Positions 20,867 through 29,793 of a stretch of DNA of 32,021 bases are shown one piece after another (positions within the stretch are counted from its first letter, which is position 1; every line of letters starts with the position of its first letter). The stretch lies in the IMG/VR virus record IMGVR_UViG_3300049255_000590, positions 1 through 32,021 of that record; one strand, given 5' to 3'. The notes below the pieces were generated by a model that saw only the letters and a list, made by a program, of their open reading frames with translations, was not told the DNA's origin and did no database searches. A program made the position numbers and the translations under genes. This DNA is from a virus.

Positions 20867-22305
20867 TGCCCGAGGAGGCCGTCCCGTTTCCCGTCACGTC
20901 TGCGCCTGGTCGCAACGTGTTCGATAGTGCGGGGCGCCTCATCAATGCCTACTCAGAGCCCCTCGTCGCCGGCGCTCGCGGGCCAAATGTCTGGCGCCGC
21001 GCGCCGGGCCTTACCTCGTTCAAGCTCGGCAGCTATTCCGGCTGGCGCGGCGGCATCCAGATCGGCAACCTCCTCTATGCCGCATTCAGCGGGTCATCGG
21101 GCAACGTTTGCAGCTATGGGACGGACGGCACCGAGACGTTGCTCGGCAATCTCTCCGGGACCAAGAAAGTATTTTGGGCACGCAACAACAAAGCAACGCC
21201 CGACGTCGTCTTGGTTGATCCAGATAACGGCGCCTTCCAGGTCACGACGTCACCTTCCGTCATCAACTATCCAGACACTAATGTCGGTTCTCCGAATAGT
21301 GTCTGTTGTCATGACGGATATTTTTTCTTCACGCATGGCGATGGCACCTGCATCGCGAGCGCGATCAATGATACGCCGGTCAATGCGCTGGATTTCGTCA
21401 AGGTCGACGGCAACGACGGCGCCCTTTTGCGGGCCATCGCATTCGATGAGCTGTACCTCTGTGGCACGAATACGATACAGCCGTTCCAGGACACGGCGAA
21501 CGCAACCGGCTTCCCCTATACGCGAGTGAAGGTCATTCCTCGCGGCCTTCTCGGCCGCTATGCGATTGCCGGCTTCGATAAGGGCATGGGCAAGGGAATT
21601 ATATTTGTCGGCGATGATCGGGTGGTTTACGGGCTCAACGGCTACGATCCGCAGTCGATCTCGACGCCTGACGTGGCTCGGGCGGTCAATGATTTCATCG
21701 AAGGCGGCGGCAGCGTCGATGACATCGAGATGTTTCCCTATGTCGTCGCCGGCCACGCCTGCGTCGTCATGCGTACGCCGAACTGGACTTGGGTTTTCGA
21801 TGTCGACAATCTCCGCTGGCATGAGCGCGCAAGCCCGGGTCAAACCAATTTCCGGGCTTACGGTTCCGTCTTTTTCAACGATCAGTGGCTGGTCGGCGAC
21901 AGCCTGACGAATAATATCTGCATAATCACCGAGACGACGCAGCAAGAGTTGGGCGCAGACCTGCCTTTCACTATCTACAGCGGGCCAGTCGCGAAATTCC
22001 CGAACCGCGAGCGCGTCGCGCAATTCACTCTCGACATCGCCCGCGGCGTCGGCATGGCGACCGGGTCGGACCCTGACCAGACGGACCCGCGTTGCTACAT
22101 CGCCTGGAGCGACGACGGCGGCATGAGCTGGTCGTCTCCGGTTGAGCGCCTTCTCGGGCGGCAGCAGGAAAACCGTGCGCCGGTGCGCGTCAATCGGTGC
22201 GGCCTCACCAAGGACCAGGGGCGCCGGTGGCGCGTTACGGTCTATGATCCGGTCGACGTGGAAATGACCGGCGCTGTACAATCCGACCAAGTCCGGAATT
22301 TCTGA
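20866..22305 (+). CDS. P22 gp10-like packaged-DNA stabilisation protein
   Basis: This 479-aa protein matches gp10-type tail accessory factors (P22 gp10, 472 aa), which plug the portal after packaging. The start FDSAGRLINAYSEPLVAGAR is typical. The beta-propeller-like body has WRGGIQIGNLLYAAFSG, DVVLVDPDNGAFQV, DGYFFFTHGDGTCIASA and, near the end, the DDGGMSWSSP motif resembling an Asp-box. It overlaps gp4 and the next gene by 1 and 1 nt, so the three are translated in series. Confidence 0.85.
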   Translation: MPEEAVPFPVTSAPGRNVFDSAGRLINAYSEPLVAGARGPNVWRRAPGLTSFKLGSYSGWRGGIQIGNLLYAAFSGSSGNVCSYGTDGTETLLGNLSGTKKVFWARNNKATPDVVLVDPDNGAFQVTTSPSVINYPDTNVGSPNSVCCHDGYFFFTHGDGTCIASAINDTPVNALDFVKVDGNDGALLRAIAFDELYLCGTNTIQPFQDTANATGFPYTRVKVIPRGLLGRYAIAGFDKGMGKGIIFVGDDRVVYGLNGYDPQSISTPDVARAVNDFIEGGGSVDDIEMFPYVVAGHACVVMRTPNWTWVFDVDNLRWHERASPGQTNFRAYGSVFFNDQWLVGDSLTNNICIITETTQQELGADLPFTIYSGPVAKFPNRERVAQFTLDIARGVGMATGSDPDQTDPRCYIAWSDDGGMSWSSPVERLLGRQQENRAPVRVNRCGLTKDQGRRWRVTVYDPVDVEMTGAVQSDQVRNF

Positions 22306-23126
22306 TGGGACAGATACTCCGCCCGAGCCCGCTGAGTGACACGCACCAGCACATGACAGACGGCGGCAAGCCGACCAAGGATTTTTTCAACTGGCTGAAA
22401 AAAGTCTCGTCGTCTATGCTGACGCCAGACAGCAGCGACGCGCTGACTAACAAGACGATCACTGACAGCAGTAACGTCCTAGGCGGCGTCACTATGACGC
22501 TAGGGAGTGATGCCGACGGAGACATCTACTATCGCAGCGGCGGTGTTCTGACCCGTCTCCCGAAAGGGACTAACGGCCAAGTGTTGTCACTGAGCAGCGG
22601 CGTCCCAAACTGGGAAACGATCTCGCTAACTCCGGTTACGATCCTAAACACACTTACGCCGAGCAACGTTGCCAGTATCGGCGACACAACGAGCTTCACA
22701 AGCACCTATCCGATATATGAGATAGCGCTCGATGAAATAGTGCCGGCGACCAGCGGCGCATATTTATATATGCGAGTCCATGAGAGCGGCGCCTATCAGA
22801 CGGGCGCTCACTACTATTCGCAGTCGGTCTTTTTTGGGTCCGCAGCGGCGGTGTTTTATGGCGCGAACAATGCAACCGCAATGACCGTCGCGCAATCGGT
22901 GCAAGGCGCTTATAGCGGTGTGATCCGAGTTAACAATCCATCTGTCACGACGCACGTCAAGCGGTTTGTTGGGAGTGGGACTTTCGCCTCCGGAACTACA
23001 TCACCCGGCACCGTCAGCCACTCCGGATGGTGGAATAACGACAACAATGCCATCGACGGTTTCCAGCTGTACTTTAGCTCCGGCAATATCACGAGCGGAA
23101 CGATCTACGTCCGCGGCATAAAGTGA
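22305..23126 (+). CDS. Tail needle or minor tail protein
   Basis: This 273-aa protein begins with a capsid-proximal segment (RPSPLSDTHQHMTDGGKPTK, then FFNWLKKVSSSML). It continues with Ser/Thr/Asn-rich strands and ends with a GFQLYFSSGNITSGTIYVRG motif seen at the C-termini of phage tail fibres and needles. It begins 1 nt after the gp10-like stop, the P22 gp26 (needle) place. A trimeric beta-structure is likely; whether needle or fibre is open. Confidence 0.65.
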   Translation: MGQILRPSPLSDTHQHMTDGGKPTKDFFNWLKKVSSSMLTPDSSDALTNKTITDSSNVLGGVTMTLGSDADGDIYYRSGGVLTRLPKGTNGQVLSLSSGVPNWETISLTPVTILNTLTPSNVASIGDTTSFTSTYPIYEIALDEIVPATSGAYLYMRVHESGAYQTGAHYYSQSVFFGSAAAVFYGANNATAMTVAQSVQGAYSGVIRVNNPSVTTHVKRFVGSGTFASGTTSPGTVSHSGWWNNDNNAIDGFQLYFSSGNITSGTIYVRGIK

Positions 23127-23135
23127 GGCTCTCTT

Positions 23136-23819
23136 ATGTCCCTCTTTTCTGACATCTTCGGCGGAAACAGCGACTACCAAAAGGCCGCCCAGGCCGAGCA
23201 GCAGGGCCTGCAGCAAGGCTATTCTCAAGCCACGCCGCTAATCCAGCAGGGCCGCGGCGCGATCACCTCATATGACGCCGCGGCGCTCGCACCCTATACG
23301 TCGCTTCTCAATAACTCGACGGCCGGGGCGGCCGCCTATGGCGACGCGACCGGCGCGAACGGCGCGGCGGGCTACACTCGCGCGACCAACAATTTTCAGG
23401 CCGGTCCCGGCTATCAGTTTCAGTTCAATCAGGGTTTGCAGGCGATCGACCGCGGCGCCGCGGCGAAGGGTATGGTCACGAGCGGCAATACGCTCAATGC
23501 AGAGCAGGCATACGGCACCGGCCTCGCGAACCAGAGTTACCAGCAATATGTCGCTAACCTCCAGCCTTATCTCGGCCAACAGACTGCGGCTGCGGCCGGT
23601 GTGGCGGGCGTAAATCAGAATGAGGGCTCGCAGCTCAATGCCAGCTACGGCAATCAAGGCAATCTCGCTTACAATACGCAAGTCGGTATCGGCAATGCGC
23701 AGGGCGCTTCCGATCTAGCGCAGGCGAACGCCGACAGCTCTTTCCTTAACGGCGCGCTGAACCTTGGCGGTAAACTGCTTGGGTATGCGTCAAGTCTGGG
23801 AGCGCGATCTAATGGCTGA
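23136..23819 (+). CDS. DNA ejection protein, small (gp7-like by position)
   Basis: This 227-aa protein begins SLFSDIFGGNSDYQKAAQAE, a short hydrophobic helix and then Gln/Ala-rich helices. The centre is Ala/Gly/Asn-rich and low-complexity (AAYGDATGANGAAGYTRA), and Gln-rich to the end. Three proteins of this type follow the needle in P22 (gp7, gp20, gp16) and enter the cell with the DNA. The order here is the same. It overlaps the next gene by 8 nt. Confidence 0.7.
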   Translation: MSLFSDIFGGNSDYQKAAQAEQQGLQQGYSQATPLIQQGRGAITSYDAAALAPYTSLLNNSTAGAAAYGDATGANGAAGYTRATNNFQAGPGYQFQFNQGLQAIDRGAAAKGMVTSGNTLNAEQAYGTGLANQSYQQYVANLQPYLGQQTAAAAGVAGVNQNEGSQLNASYGNQGNLAYNTQVGIGNAQGASDLAQANADSSFLNGALNLGGKLLGYASSLGARSNG

Positions 23820-25548
23820 TTTCTGGAGCGTCCCGCTTGCCACGAATGAGCTTCCCGGCAGCGTCAATAATCAGATCGCGCAGGGGCCTAACTTTAGTTG
23901 GATCGGCAACCTTCCGGACAGCTATGTCGCCGGCCGCAATGCCGGTTTCCAGGCGCGCAATCAGGATGTTTTCAAGGACGGCCTCCCGCGCGACCCTAAT
24001 GGCAACGTCGATTGGCAGCAGGCATCGGAAATGCTGGCGAAGGCCGGCGGCTCCGGCGCCGTTGGCAGCGTCGTCAATCTCCAGAATTACCAGCTCGCGC
24101 ACGACGCAATCAACGCCGCTGGCGACCAGCAAGGTAGCGGCGCCGGGCCTGCGATGTCGCCCCCTCGCACAGCCCTTGCACCTCCGTCGTCAGGCTCGGC
24201 AATCTCTGGCGCCGTTCCACCCGGCGGCGTTTCGATGCCGACCGCGCGGACGCCTGATCCTTCCTCGACGGCGAACGGGCCGCAACCGCAGCAGGCCGGC
24301 CTCGTCACCGCGCGCTCGATCGCGCAGCGCACCGGCGCCGACCCGCTGAAAATCGCGGCCTCGATCGGCGTCGGCCCGGACGATCAGCTTGATGGCGCGG
24401 ACCCGCAGACCCGCCAGGCGATCATTGACGCCATCCGGCAACAGCAGCCGCAGCAGCCTGCTCCGCAGCAAGAAGCCGGTATGCAGCAGTCCGACCAGCA
24501 GCCGGCGGCGTCCGGCGGCGGCCTCCCCGGGGCTCCTGCCTCTCCGAACGGGCCGACGGCAGCGGCGCAGTACGGTTCCGCGCCGAATGGTCCCGCGCCC
24601 GGTGCCACGGCGCAGATCGACGGCAGCATGTCATCGCTCGAGCAGCGGTACGAAGCGCAGGCCCAATCCTATTTCAAGAAGGGCGCGGCACTCTCCGTCA
24701 TCAATCCGGCGATGGGCGCGCGATATCAGGCTATGGGCGACGCCGCGGCCAAGCAGGCGCAGGCGATCCGCGACAGCATGTTGAAAAATGCCGAGCTGAC
24801 GCCGGAACAGAAAAACTCCACTGACCCGAACGTGCTTGGCTTCGAGCAGCGCAAGGCGCAGGGCACGCAGGTCGCGACCGATGATGCAAAGGCATTCGGG
24901 ACCGACGCGGAGGGGATCGCCCAGCTCGGGCGCAATTCCTACAACGGTATCCAGAAGGCGCAGCTCGCCAAAAACCTGACGCTCGACCCGAATTTCTATT
25001 CGGGACCGCTGCATGAAGGCGTCCAGACCTACAATCAATTCAAATCAATTTTCGGCTCTAACCCGACCTCCGCGCTCCCGCAGGAAGCATTCAATAAGGC
25101 CGTCAACGACATGCTGCAGGAGCAGATCCGCGCCATGGGCAAGTCCGGCGTCGGCCGGGTGCTTCAATCCGAGGTCGGAATTATGAAGCAGTCGATCGCG
25201 TCGCTCGGCATGACGCCGGCATCGAACCGGGCGCTCCTCGATATTGTCGGCCGCGTCTACAAGCAGCAGCAGGATATGGCTTCGATCGCCGAAACCATCC
25301 GCAACCGGAGAGACCTAGCGCCAGGTCAGATGAGCGCCACGCTTAACCAAGCGATCGACAATTACCAGCGCACGCACCCGCTTTTCGCTCCCGACGAGCT
25401 ACAGCACCCGCAGCTCCTCGCCGCGCCTGACGCGCCGCCGGCCAGCGCTCAATGGTCGCCGCAGCAGAAACGTGCATGGGCTAGCGGCATCGGCCTCAAG
25501 CCCGGTGACCCCGTTCGCATCGGCGGCCAGATCGTGGCGGTGCCCTGA
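23812..25548 (+). CDS. DNA ejection (internal virion) protein, medium
   Basis: This 578-aa protein contains a long low-complexity Gln/Ala/Pro segment (about 110-270: PQQPAPQQEAGMQQSDQQPA) and two helical parts before and after it (MLAKAGGSGAVGSVVNLQNY, then IQKAQLAKNLTLDPNFYSG). ATG 23812 starts MADFWSVPLA and overlaps the previous stop. The end is a basic, Trp-containing segment (QWSPQQKRAWASGIGLKP). By order it corresponds to P22 gp20. It has no membrane segment, so it may help to form a DNA conduit with its neighbours. Confidence 0.65.
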   Translation: MADFWSVPLATNELPGSVNNQIAQGPNFSWIGNLPDSYVAGRNAGFQARNQDVFKDGLPRDPNGNVDWQQASEMLAKAGGSGAVGSVVNLQNYQLAHDAINAAGDQQGSGAGPAMSPPRTALAPPSSGSAISGAVPPGGVSMPTARTPDPSSTANGPQPQQAGLVTARSIAQRTGADPLKIAASIGVGPDDQLDGADPQTRQAIIDAIRQQQPQQPAPQQEAGMQQSDQQPAASGGGLPGAPASPNGPTAAAQYGSAPNGPAPGATAQIDGSMSSLEQRYEAQAQSYFKKGAALSVINPAMGARYQAMGDAAAKQAQAIRDSMLKNAELTPEQKNSTDPNVLGFEQRKAQGTQVATDDAKAFGTDAEGIAQLGRNSYNGIQKAQLAKNLTLDPNFYSGPLHEGVQTYNQFKSIFGSNPTSALPQEAFNKAVNDMLQEQIRAMGKSGVGRVLQSEVGIMKQSIASLGMTPASNRALLDIVGRVYKQQQDMASIAETIRNRRDLAPGQMSATLNQAIDNYQRTHPLFAPDELQHPQLLAAPDAPPASAQWSPQQKRAWASGIGLKPGDPVRIGGQIVAVP

Positions 25549-27890
25549 TGGCAGGCGGCGTCGAGGTCGGCGCGGGCGGTGTCCCGCGCATCACCATCTA
25601 CCCGCCGGACCAGCCCGGCTTGGGCGGCTGGGCGCCGTGGTCGCCGCCGCAGCCCGAGCAGCCGCCGATGCCGTCTCCGCAGCCGGCGGACGCGGCAACC
25701 GCGCAACAGCAATCTCAGGCCGGCCCGGGCGGCTGGGCGGCGTGGACGCCTCCTCCTCCTTCTCCCGCGCCCGGTCGTGAAATCGGTACTGGCGAGGCCG
25801 CCCTCCGGGGCGCCCTCGAGGCCGTAACGTTTGGGTCGTCTCCGGCGGTCGAGGGGCTCTCCGCCGCTTCCGGGCTACAGCAGACCGAGGCGCCTGACGC
25901 CGGAACGCAAGTGGCGCCGGGTCAAGCTGACGCCTTCTCGCAGACGCCAGGCACAGACCTTTGGAATATCGCCAAGGGCGTCGCCTCTCCCTTCATTGGC
26001 GCGGCGCGCCTCGCCGGCAATGCCGTATCGTCTCAGCCAGACCAATCTATCGTCGACGCCTACAACCAGGCGCGTGAGGCGGCCCTTGCCGAGCAGCAGG
26101 CGGCCCAGCAGCAGCACCCGTACGCATTTCTTGGCGGGCAGCTTGCTGGCAGCCTGGCGTTGCCGATTGCGGGCGATGTCCAAGCCGTGGGAACCGGGGC
26201 GCGCTTGGCCAAGGCCATGACGGCCGGCGCAATTGGCGGCGGTGCCTACGGCGCTGGTGGCGCGGCCAGCGAAGGCGGCGGCCTGACCGATATGATGAAG
26301 GGCGCCGCCGGCGGTGCCGCGGCAGGCTTGGTCCTAGGCGGCGGCGGGGCTGCGGCGCTCGAGGGCGCCGGCGCGCTCGGCAGCAAGGTCGTCTCTGCCG
26401 TCCGCGGACATCGTGACATCGATGCCGAGGCCGCCAGGCGCATCGTCAGCACTATGCGCTCCGACTATAATAAAGAAGGCCCCCAGTTCACTCCCGACGA
26501 GGTCCGGTATATCCGCAGCGCCGGGGCGCCGGCCGCCATCGTCGACTCCGGCGGCGAGCGGACTATGGCCATGGCCAGGTCGGCGGCAAACACGTCGCCC
26601 GAGGCGCGCCACGCGCTCACCCGCCTTGCGGATCGCCGGTACGAGCAGCAGGCCGAGCGCATCGGGGGCGCGATAAACAATCTATCCGGTAGCGGCAGGC
26701 TCGATGTCGATGCCCTCCACGCCATGGCGCGGCGCGCCAACGCACCGCTCTACAAACGAGCCCAGTTCGCCGCCGAGAGGCGATTTAACAACGGCATATG
26801 GTCGCCTCGCCTCGAACAGTTACTTTCGAGCGAGGCCGTCCCCGCCGCGATGCAGAAGGCGATGAAAAGCGGCCGTGACCGAGCTGTCCTCGAGGGTATG
26901 GGCGCATTCAATCCGAAAGTTTCGTTTCACAACGGCATTCTCCGGACCAACGCCAAGGGCGGCGTGCCGTCGTTTCCGGATTTGCAGCTTTGGGACTATA
27001 CCCAACGTTCGCTACGCGACGCGGCCGTTGAAGCGCAGCGCGCCGGCAGAAACGAAGAGGCCGGTGCTAAATTTGGGCTGCATCGTGCGCTTTTGGACGA
27101 GATTGACCGCTTAGTGCCTGAGTTCAAGACGGCGCGCGGCGTCGCCCGCATGTTCAAGGGAGCAGAGAACGCACACGACGCCGGCAGGGCTTTCGTGACA
27201 GCGGACGTAAACGGCGCGGAAAAGCTTCTCCGCAAGATGAACCGGGCCGACCGCGAACTATTTGCCAGAGGCTTTGCTACAGAACTCGCCGACAGGGTGA
27301 TGAAAATCGGCGATCGACGGAACGTCCTCACCTCAGCTTTTCTTGATGCGCCGGCGGCGCGCGCGAAGATCGAGCTAGCGCTTGGCCCGCAGCGGGCTCG
27401 GGAGCTGGAGACGCTGCTGCGCGCCGAGGATACTCTTGACCGGCTGCGCCGGACGCTCGGAAACAGCACCACCGCCCGACAGCTCGCCGAGATGGGCCTT
27501 GCGGGTGGTGCAGTCGCCACTTTCGAGGGACTGAAAGAACATGAGTTCAACCCGGCGCATGTCATCGCTGCAGCGCTCACTATAGGTGCGGCCCGTCACG
27601 GCGCAAAGGTAATCGACGAAAAGGTGGCTCGCCGCGTGGGAGAAATGCTCGCCTCGTCTGACCCGGCCGTCCTCGCCAAAGGGATTAATATCGTCGCCTC
27701 GCGTCCAGTCCTGATGGATGCGTTGCGGAAGGCCACCAACGTCTCGATGAGGCAGATCCTCAATTATCTGCATCCATCCGGCGTGGCGGCGGCGGGGCTG
27801 GCGGCGTTCGATCATTTTGAGCCAGAGGCGCCTAAGCAAGACACACCCTCCGACTACTACGACGACGCCCAGGCTCAGGGCGCCCGCTAA
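25548..27890 (+). CDS. DNA ejection (internal virion) protein, large
   Basis: This 780-aa protein is the largest ejection candidate. The N-terminal 75 aa are Pro/Gln-rich (PPDQPGLGGWAPWSPPQPEQ). Glycine/Ala-rich hydrophobic stretches, about 205-285 (AMTAGAIGGGAYGAGGAASE, AAGGAAAGLVLGGGGAAALEGA), look able to line or enter membranes. The C-terminal half is helical. It starts with ATG overlapping the previous stop (TGATGG) and matches P22 gp16 in order. Internal virion proteins with this layout pass through the tail and form a channel across the envelope. Confidence 0.7.
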   Translation: MAGGVEVGAGGVPRITIYPPDQPGLGGWAPWSPPQPEQPPMPSPQPADAATAQQQSQAGPGGWAAWTPPPPSPAPGREIGTGEAALRGALEAVTFGSSPAVEGLSAASGLQQTEAPDAGTQVAPGQADAFSQTPGTDLWNIAKGVASPFIGAARLAGNAVSSQPDQSIVDAYNQAREAALAEQQAAQQQHPYAFLGGQLAGSLALPIAGDVQAVGTGARLAKAMTAGAIGGGAYGAGGAASEGGGLTDMMKGAAGGAAAGLVLGGGGAAALEGAGALGSKVVSAVRGHRDIDAEAARRIVSTMRSDYNKEGPQFTPDEVRYIRSAGAPAAIVDSGGERTMAMARSAANTSPEARHALTRLADRRYEQQAERIGGAINNLSGSGRLDVDALHAMARRANAPLYKRAQFAAERRFNNGIWSPRLEQLLSSEAVPAAMQKAMKSGRDRAVLEGMGAFNPKVSFHNGILRTNAKGGVPSFPDLQLWDYTQRSLRDAAVEAQRAGRNEEAGAKFGLHRALLDEIDRLVPEFKTARGVARMFKGAENAHDAGRAFVTADVNGAEKLLRKMNRADRELFARGFATELADRVMKIGDRRNVLTSAFLDAPAARAKIELALGPQRARELETLLRAEDTLDRLRRTLGNSTTARQLAEMGLAGGAVATFEGLKEHEFNPAHVIAAALTIGAARHGAKVIDEKVARRVGEMLASSDPAVLAKGINIVASRPVLMDALRKATNVSMRQILNYLHPSGVAAAGLAAFDHFEPEAPKQDTPSDYYDDAQAQGAR

Positions 27891-27916
27891 CACCGCTACA
27901 TTTCCAGGAATAGACA

Positions 27917-28915
27917 ATGGCTGGCACCATATTTGGGCTGGGGCTATCCCAGCGCGTCGACCTAAACGGAAAACCGGCGAGCGGGTGGCTACTCTATATC
28001 TATTCCGCGAACTCGTCCACGCCCGTTAATAGCTACCAGGACACGGCCCTGTCGGTGCTAAACCCCTGGCCGCTAGAGGCCGACGCGTCCGGCATGATGC
28101 CGCAATTCTGGCTCGCGGATGGGTCCTATCGGGCGCGTGGCATCTCCTCTGACGGATCCGTCACGTATTTCGATATCCCGGCCGTGCAGGCGCTCGGCCC
28201 GAGTTCAGGATCGGCACCCTCCGGCGGCGTCGACCCTAACGCGATTTTCCAGACTGGTGACGTGATCTGGCAGGACATCCAGGGCACGCGCTCCGGCTGG
28301 GTCCGCGACAACGGCCGCACGATCGGCTCCGCGACCTCGGGAGCGACCGAGCGCGCGAACGCCGACTGCCAATCTCTCTTTCAGTGGCTTTGGAACAATT
28401 TCTCGAACGCGCTCTGCCCGGTCAGCGGCGGCCGCGGCGCCAATTCGCTCTCTGACTGGACCGCGAACAAAACGATCACGCTGCCGGACAAGCGCGGCTA
28501 CATCCTCGGCGGCCTCGACGACATGGGTAACTCCGCGGCGAGCCGATGGAGCGGCGCCACCGTCGTGTCGGGGTCCGTGACGACCGCCGCCTCCACGCTC
28601 GGCGAAACGTCGCACACTATTTCATCGAGCGAGATGCCCTCGCACCAGCATAGCGTCTACCTCAAGGATCCTGGTCATACCCATACGGTTACCGTTGTGG
28701 GAGGCGGCGGATCGCAGGGCACGGCGGCCGGCCCATACTCATGCGCTAACTATTCGCAGAACCAGACGCCGACGATATCGACCGCCACGACTAGCATCAC
28801 GATCGGCAGCGTCTCTGGAACAGCAAACGACAACCAGACCGCAACGACCGGCGGCGGGTCCGCGCACAACAACGTGCAGCTCACGGTGCTTGGCACCTTT
28901 TTCCGGAAGCTCTGA
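27917..28915 (+). CDS. Tail fibre / collar-domain protein with His-metal motif
   Basis: This 332-aa protein has an N-terminal virion-binding region (GLGLSQRVDLNGKPASGWLL, YIYSANSSTPVNSYQDTALS) of the kind used by many phage tail adaptors. The C-terminal half is collar-type: LPDKRGYILGGLDDMG at 189-204, then the segment GETSHTISSSEMPSHQHS, then HTHTV at 254-258. The HxH residues bind metal in T4 gp12-like trimeric receptor-binding tips. It should recognise the cell surface. It is followed by the accessory tail genes. Confidence 0.85.
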   Translation: MAGTIFGLGLSQRVDLNGKPASGWLLYIYSANSSTPVNSYQDTALSVLNPWPLEADASGMMPQFWLADGSYRARGISSDGSVTYFDIPAVQALGPSSGSAPSGGVDPNAIFQTGDVIWQDIQGTRSGWVRDNGRTIGSATSGATERANADCQSLFQWLWNNFSNALCPVSGGRGANSLSDWTANKTITLPDKRGYILGGLDDMGNSAASRWSGATVVSGSVTTAASTLGETSHTISSSEMPSHQHSVYLKDPGHTHTVTVVGGGGSQGTAAGPYSCANYSQNQTPTISTATTSITIGSVSGTANDNQTATTGGGSAHNNVQLTVLGTFFRKL

Positions 28916-28918
28916 ACC

Positions 28919-29116
28919 ATGGGAATGTATGGAGGTTTGATCGCGCATCAGCAGGTGCGCGAGGCATCAATATCGGCCGTTGTCACGCGGGCCGATGGAA
29001 GCGTCGAGGATCTCGGCATCGTGTCGTACTACCACAAGAACCCCCTCAAGCGATGGGCGTTCGCAATCAAACGCAAGCTAAAGGAGGTTTTCCATGACCG
29101 CTCGCGTTCAAAATAA
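28919..29116 (+). CDS. Small tail-associated hypothetical protein (65 aa)
   Basis: This 65-aa protein has an N-terminal strand-rich part (VREASISAVVTRADGSVEDL) and a basic C-terminus (NPLKRWAFAIKRKLKEVFHDRS). The ATG is 4 nt after the fibre stop and the 3' end overlaps the next gene by 23 nt, giving a tight unit. No family is recognised. Confidence 0.65.
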   Translation: MGMYGGLIAHQQVREASISAVVTRADGSVEDLGIVSYYHKNPLKRWAFAIKRKLKEVFHDRSRSK

Positions 29117-29471
29117 CGGGCTCGCCCGTATTACTACGCTGCTGATCGCGGCGTCCTGGTATCTGCAATGGGGCACGTCATCCGGGGCGGCGGCCTCGGC
29201 CAACGTCGTCACCACTACATCGACGACCGAGGCGCGCACCACGGCCTCGGCTACGCAAGCGACGACCACGGTCACCAATGATACCATGCAGTTGACTGGC
29301 ACTATCACGGCCGCAGGCTCGCGAACGATTACCGAGGTCGGTGCCTTCGATGCGGCGGGCAGTGGCTCGCCTCCGACAGGCGGCAACATGGATGTCTACG
29401 GCGATTTCTCTGCGGTGAACTTGAACACCAGCGACAGCATTGCCTTCACCATCAAAGTCAGCTTTGCCTAG
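29094..29471 (+). CDS. Tail-associated beta-structured protein (125 aa)
   Basis: This 125-aa Thr/Ala-rich protein starts TARVQNNGLARITTLLIAAS and has the typical mid-segment TTTVTNDTMQLTGTITAAGS, followed by ITEVGAFDAA and FTIKVSFA. It looks like an all-beta domain. Similar proteins are found downstream of tail fibres in phages with a proposed role as baseplate/fibre accessory; the exact job is unknown. An AGGAGG ribosome site precedes the ATG. Confidence 0.65.
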   Translation: MTARVQNNGLARITTLLIAASWYLQWGTSSGAAASANVVTTTSTTEARTTASATQATTTVTNDTMQLTGTITAAGSRTITEVGAFDAAGSGSPPTGGNMDVYGDFSAVNLNTSDSIAFTIKVSFA

Positions 29472-29500
29472 TGAGCCGATGCTATGAGCAACAATGTTAG

Positions 29501-29520
29501 AAGCTCACCGACAATGACGA
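29501..29520 (+). repeat. Direct repeat copy A (20 bp)
   Basis: GAAGCTCACCGACAATGACG occurs here between genes and again at 31301-31320, exactly 1800 bp downstream. In one frame the surrounding bases here read KLTDND, the same residues as at the end of the repeat protein. This looks like a relic of a former 3' end. Confidence 0.9.
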
Positions 29521-29538
29521 TAGCCGAAAGGTGACGCC

Positions 29539-29793
29539 ATGCCCGTCTCTCAGGTCGGCATCGTCTACTATGCGGACGATCCGGAGAAGAAGGTTTTCCG
29601 GATCGTCTATCCACAGCACGACGACAGCGAACTGGACGAGCCGGCGCATGATGGCAATGGCAAGATCATGCGAGATGAGCGAGGCGAGCCGCACGGCTGG
29701 CACACTTTCGCAACTGACCCATCTCGGACGGCGGTCATGGAGAAGGTGGCAATCGGTGATCCGCGCGCGACGATTACCGGAACTCCCTTCTAA
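29539..29793 (+). CDS. Hypothetical protein in the accessory tail module (84 aa)
   Basis: This 84-aa protein is strand-rich with polar turns (SQVGIVYYADDPEKKVFRIV, DGNGKIMRDERGEPHGWHTF). No family is recognised. AAAGGTG precedes the ATG. It overlaps the next gene by 1 nt and lies between the two 20-bp direct repeats, so it may move as part of that block. Confidence 0.65.
   Translation: MPVSQVGIVYYADDPEKKVFRIVYPQHDDSELDEPAHDGNGKIMRDERGEPHGWHTFATDPSRTAVMEKVAIGDPRATITGTPF

Noticed and set aside
21250-22290. 346-codon minus-strand frame opposite the gp10-like gene
   Set aside because: Antisense shadow; the plus-strand protein shows family features.
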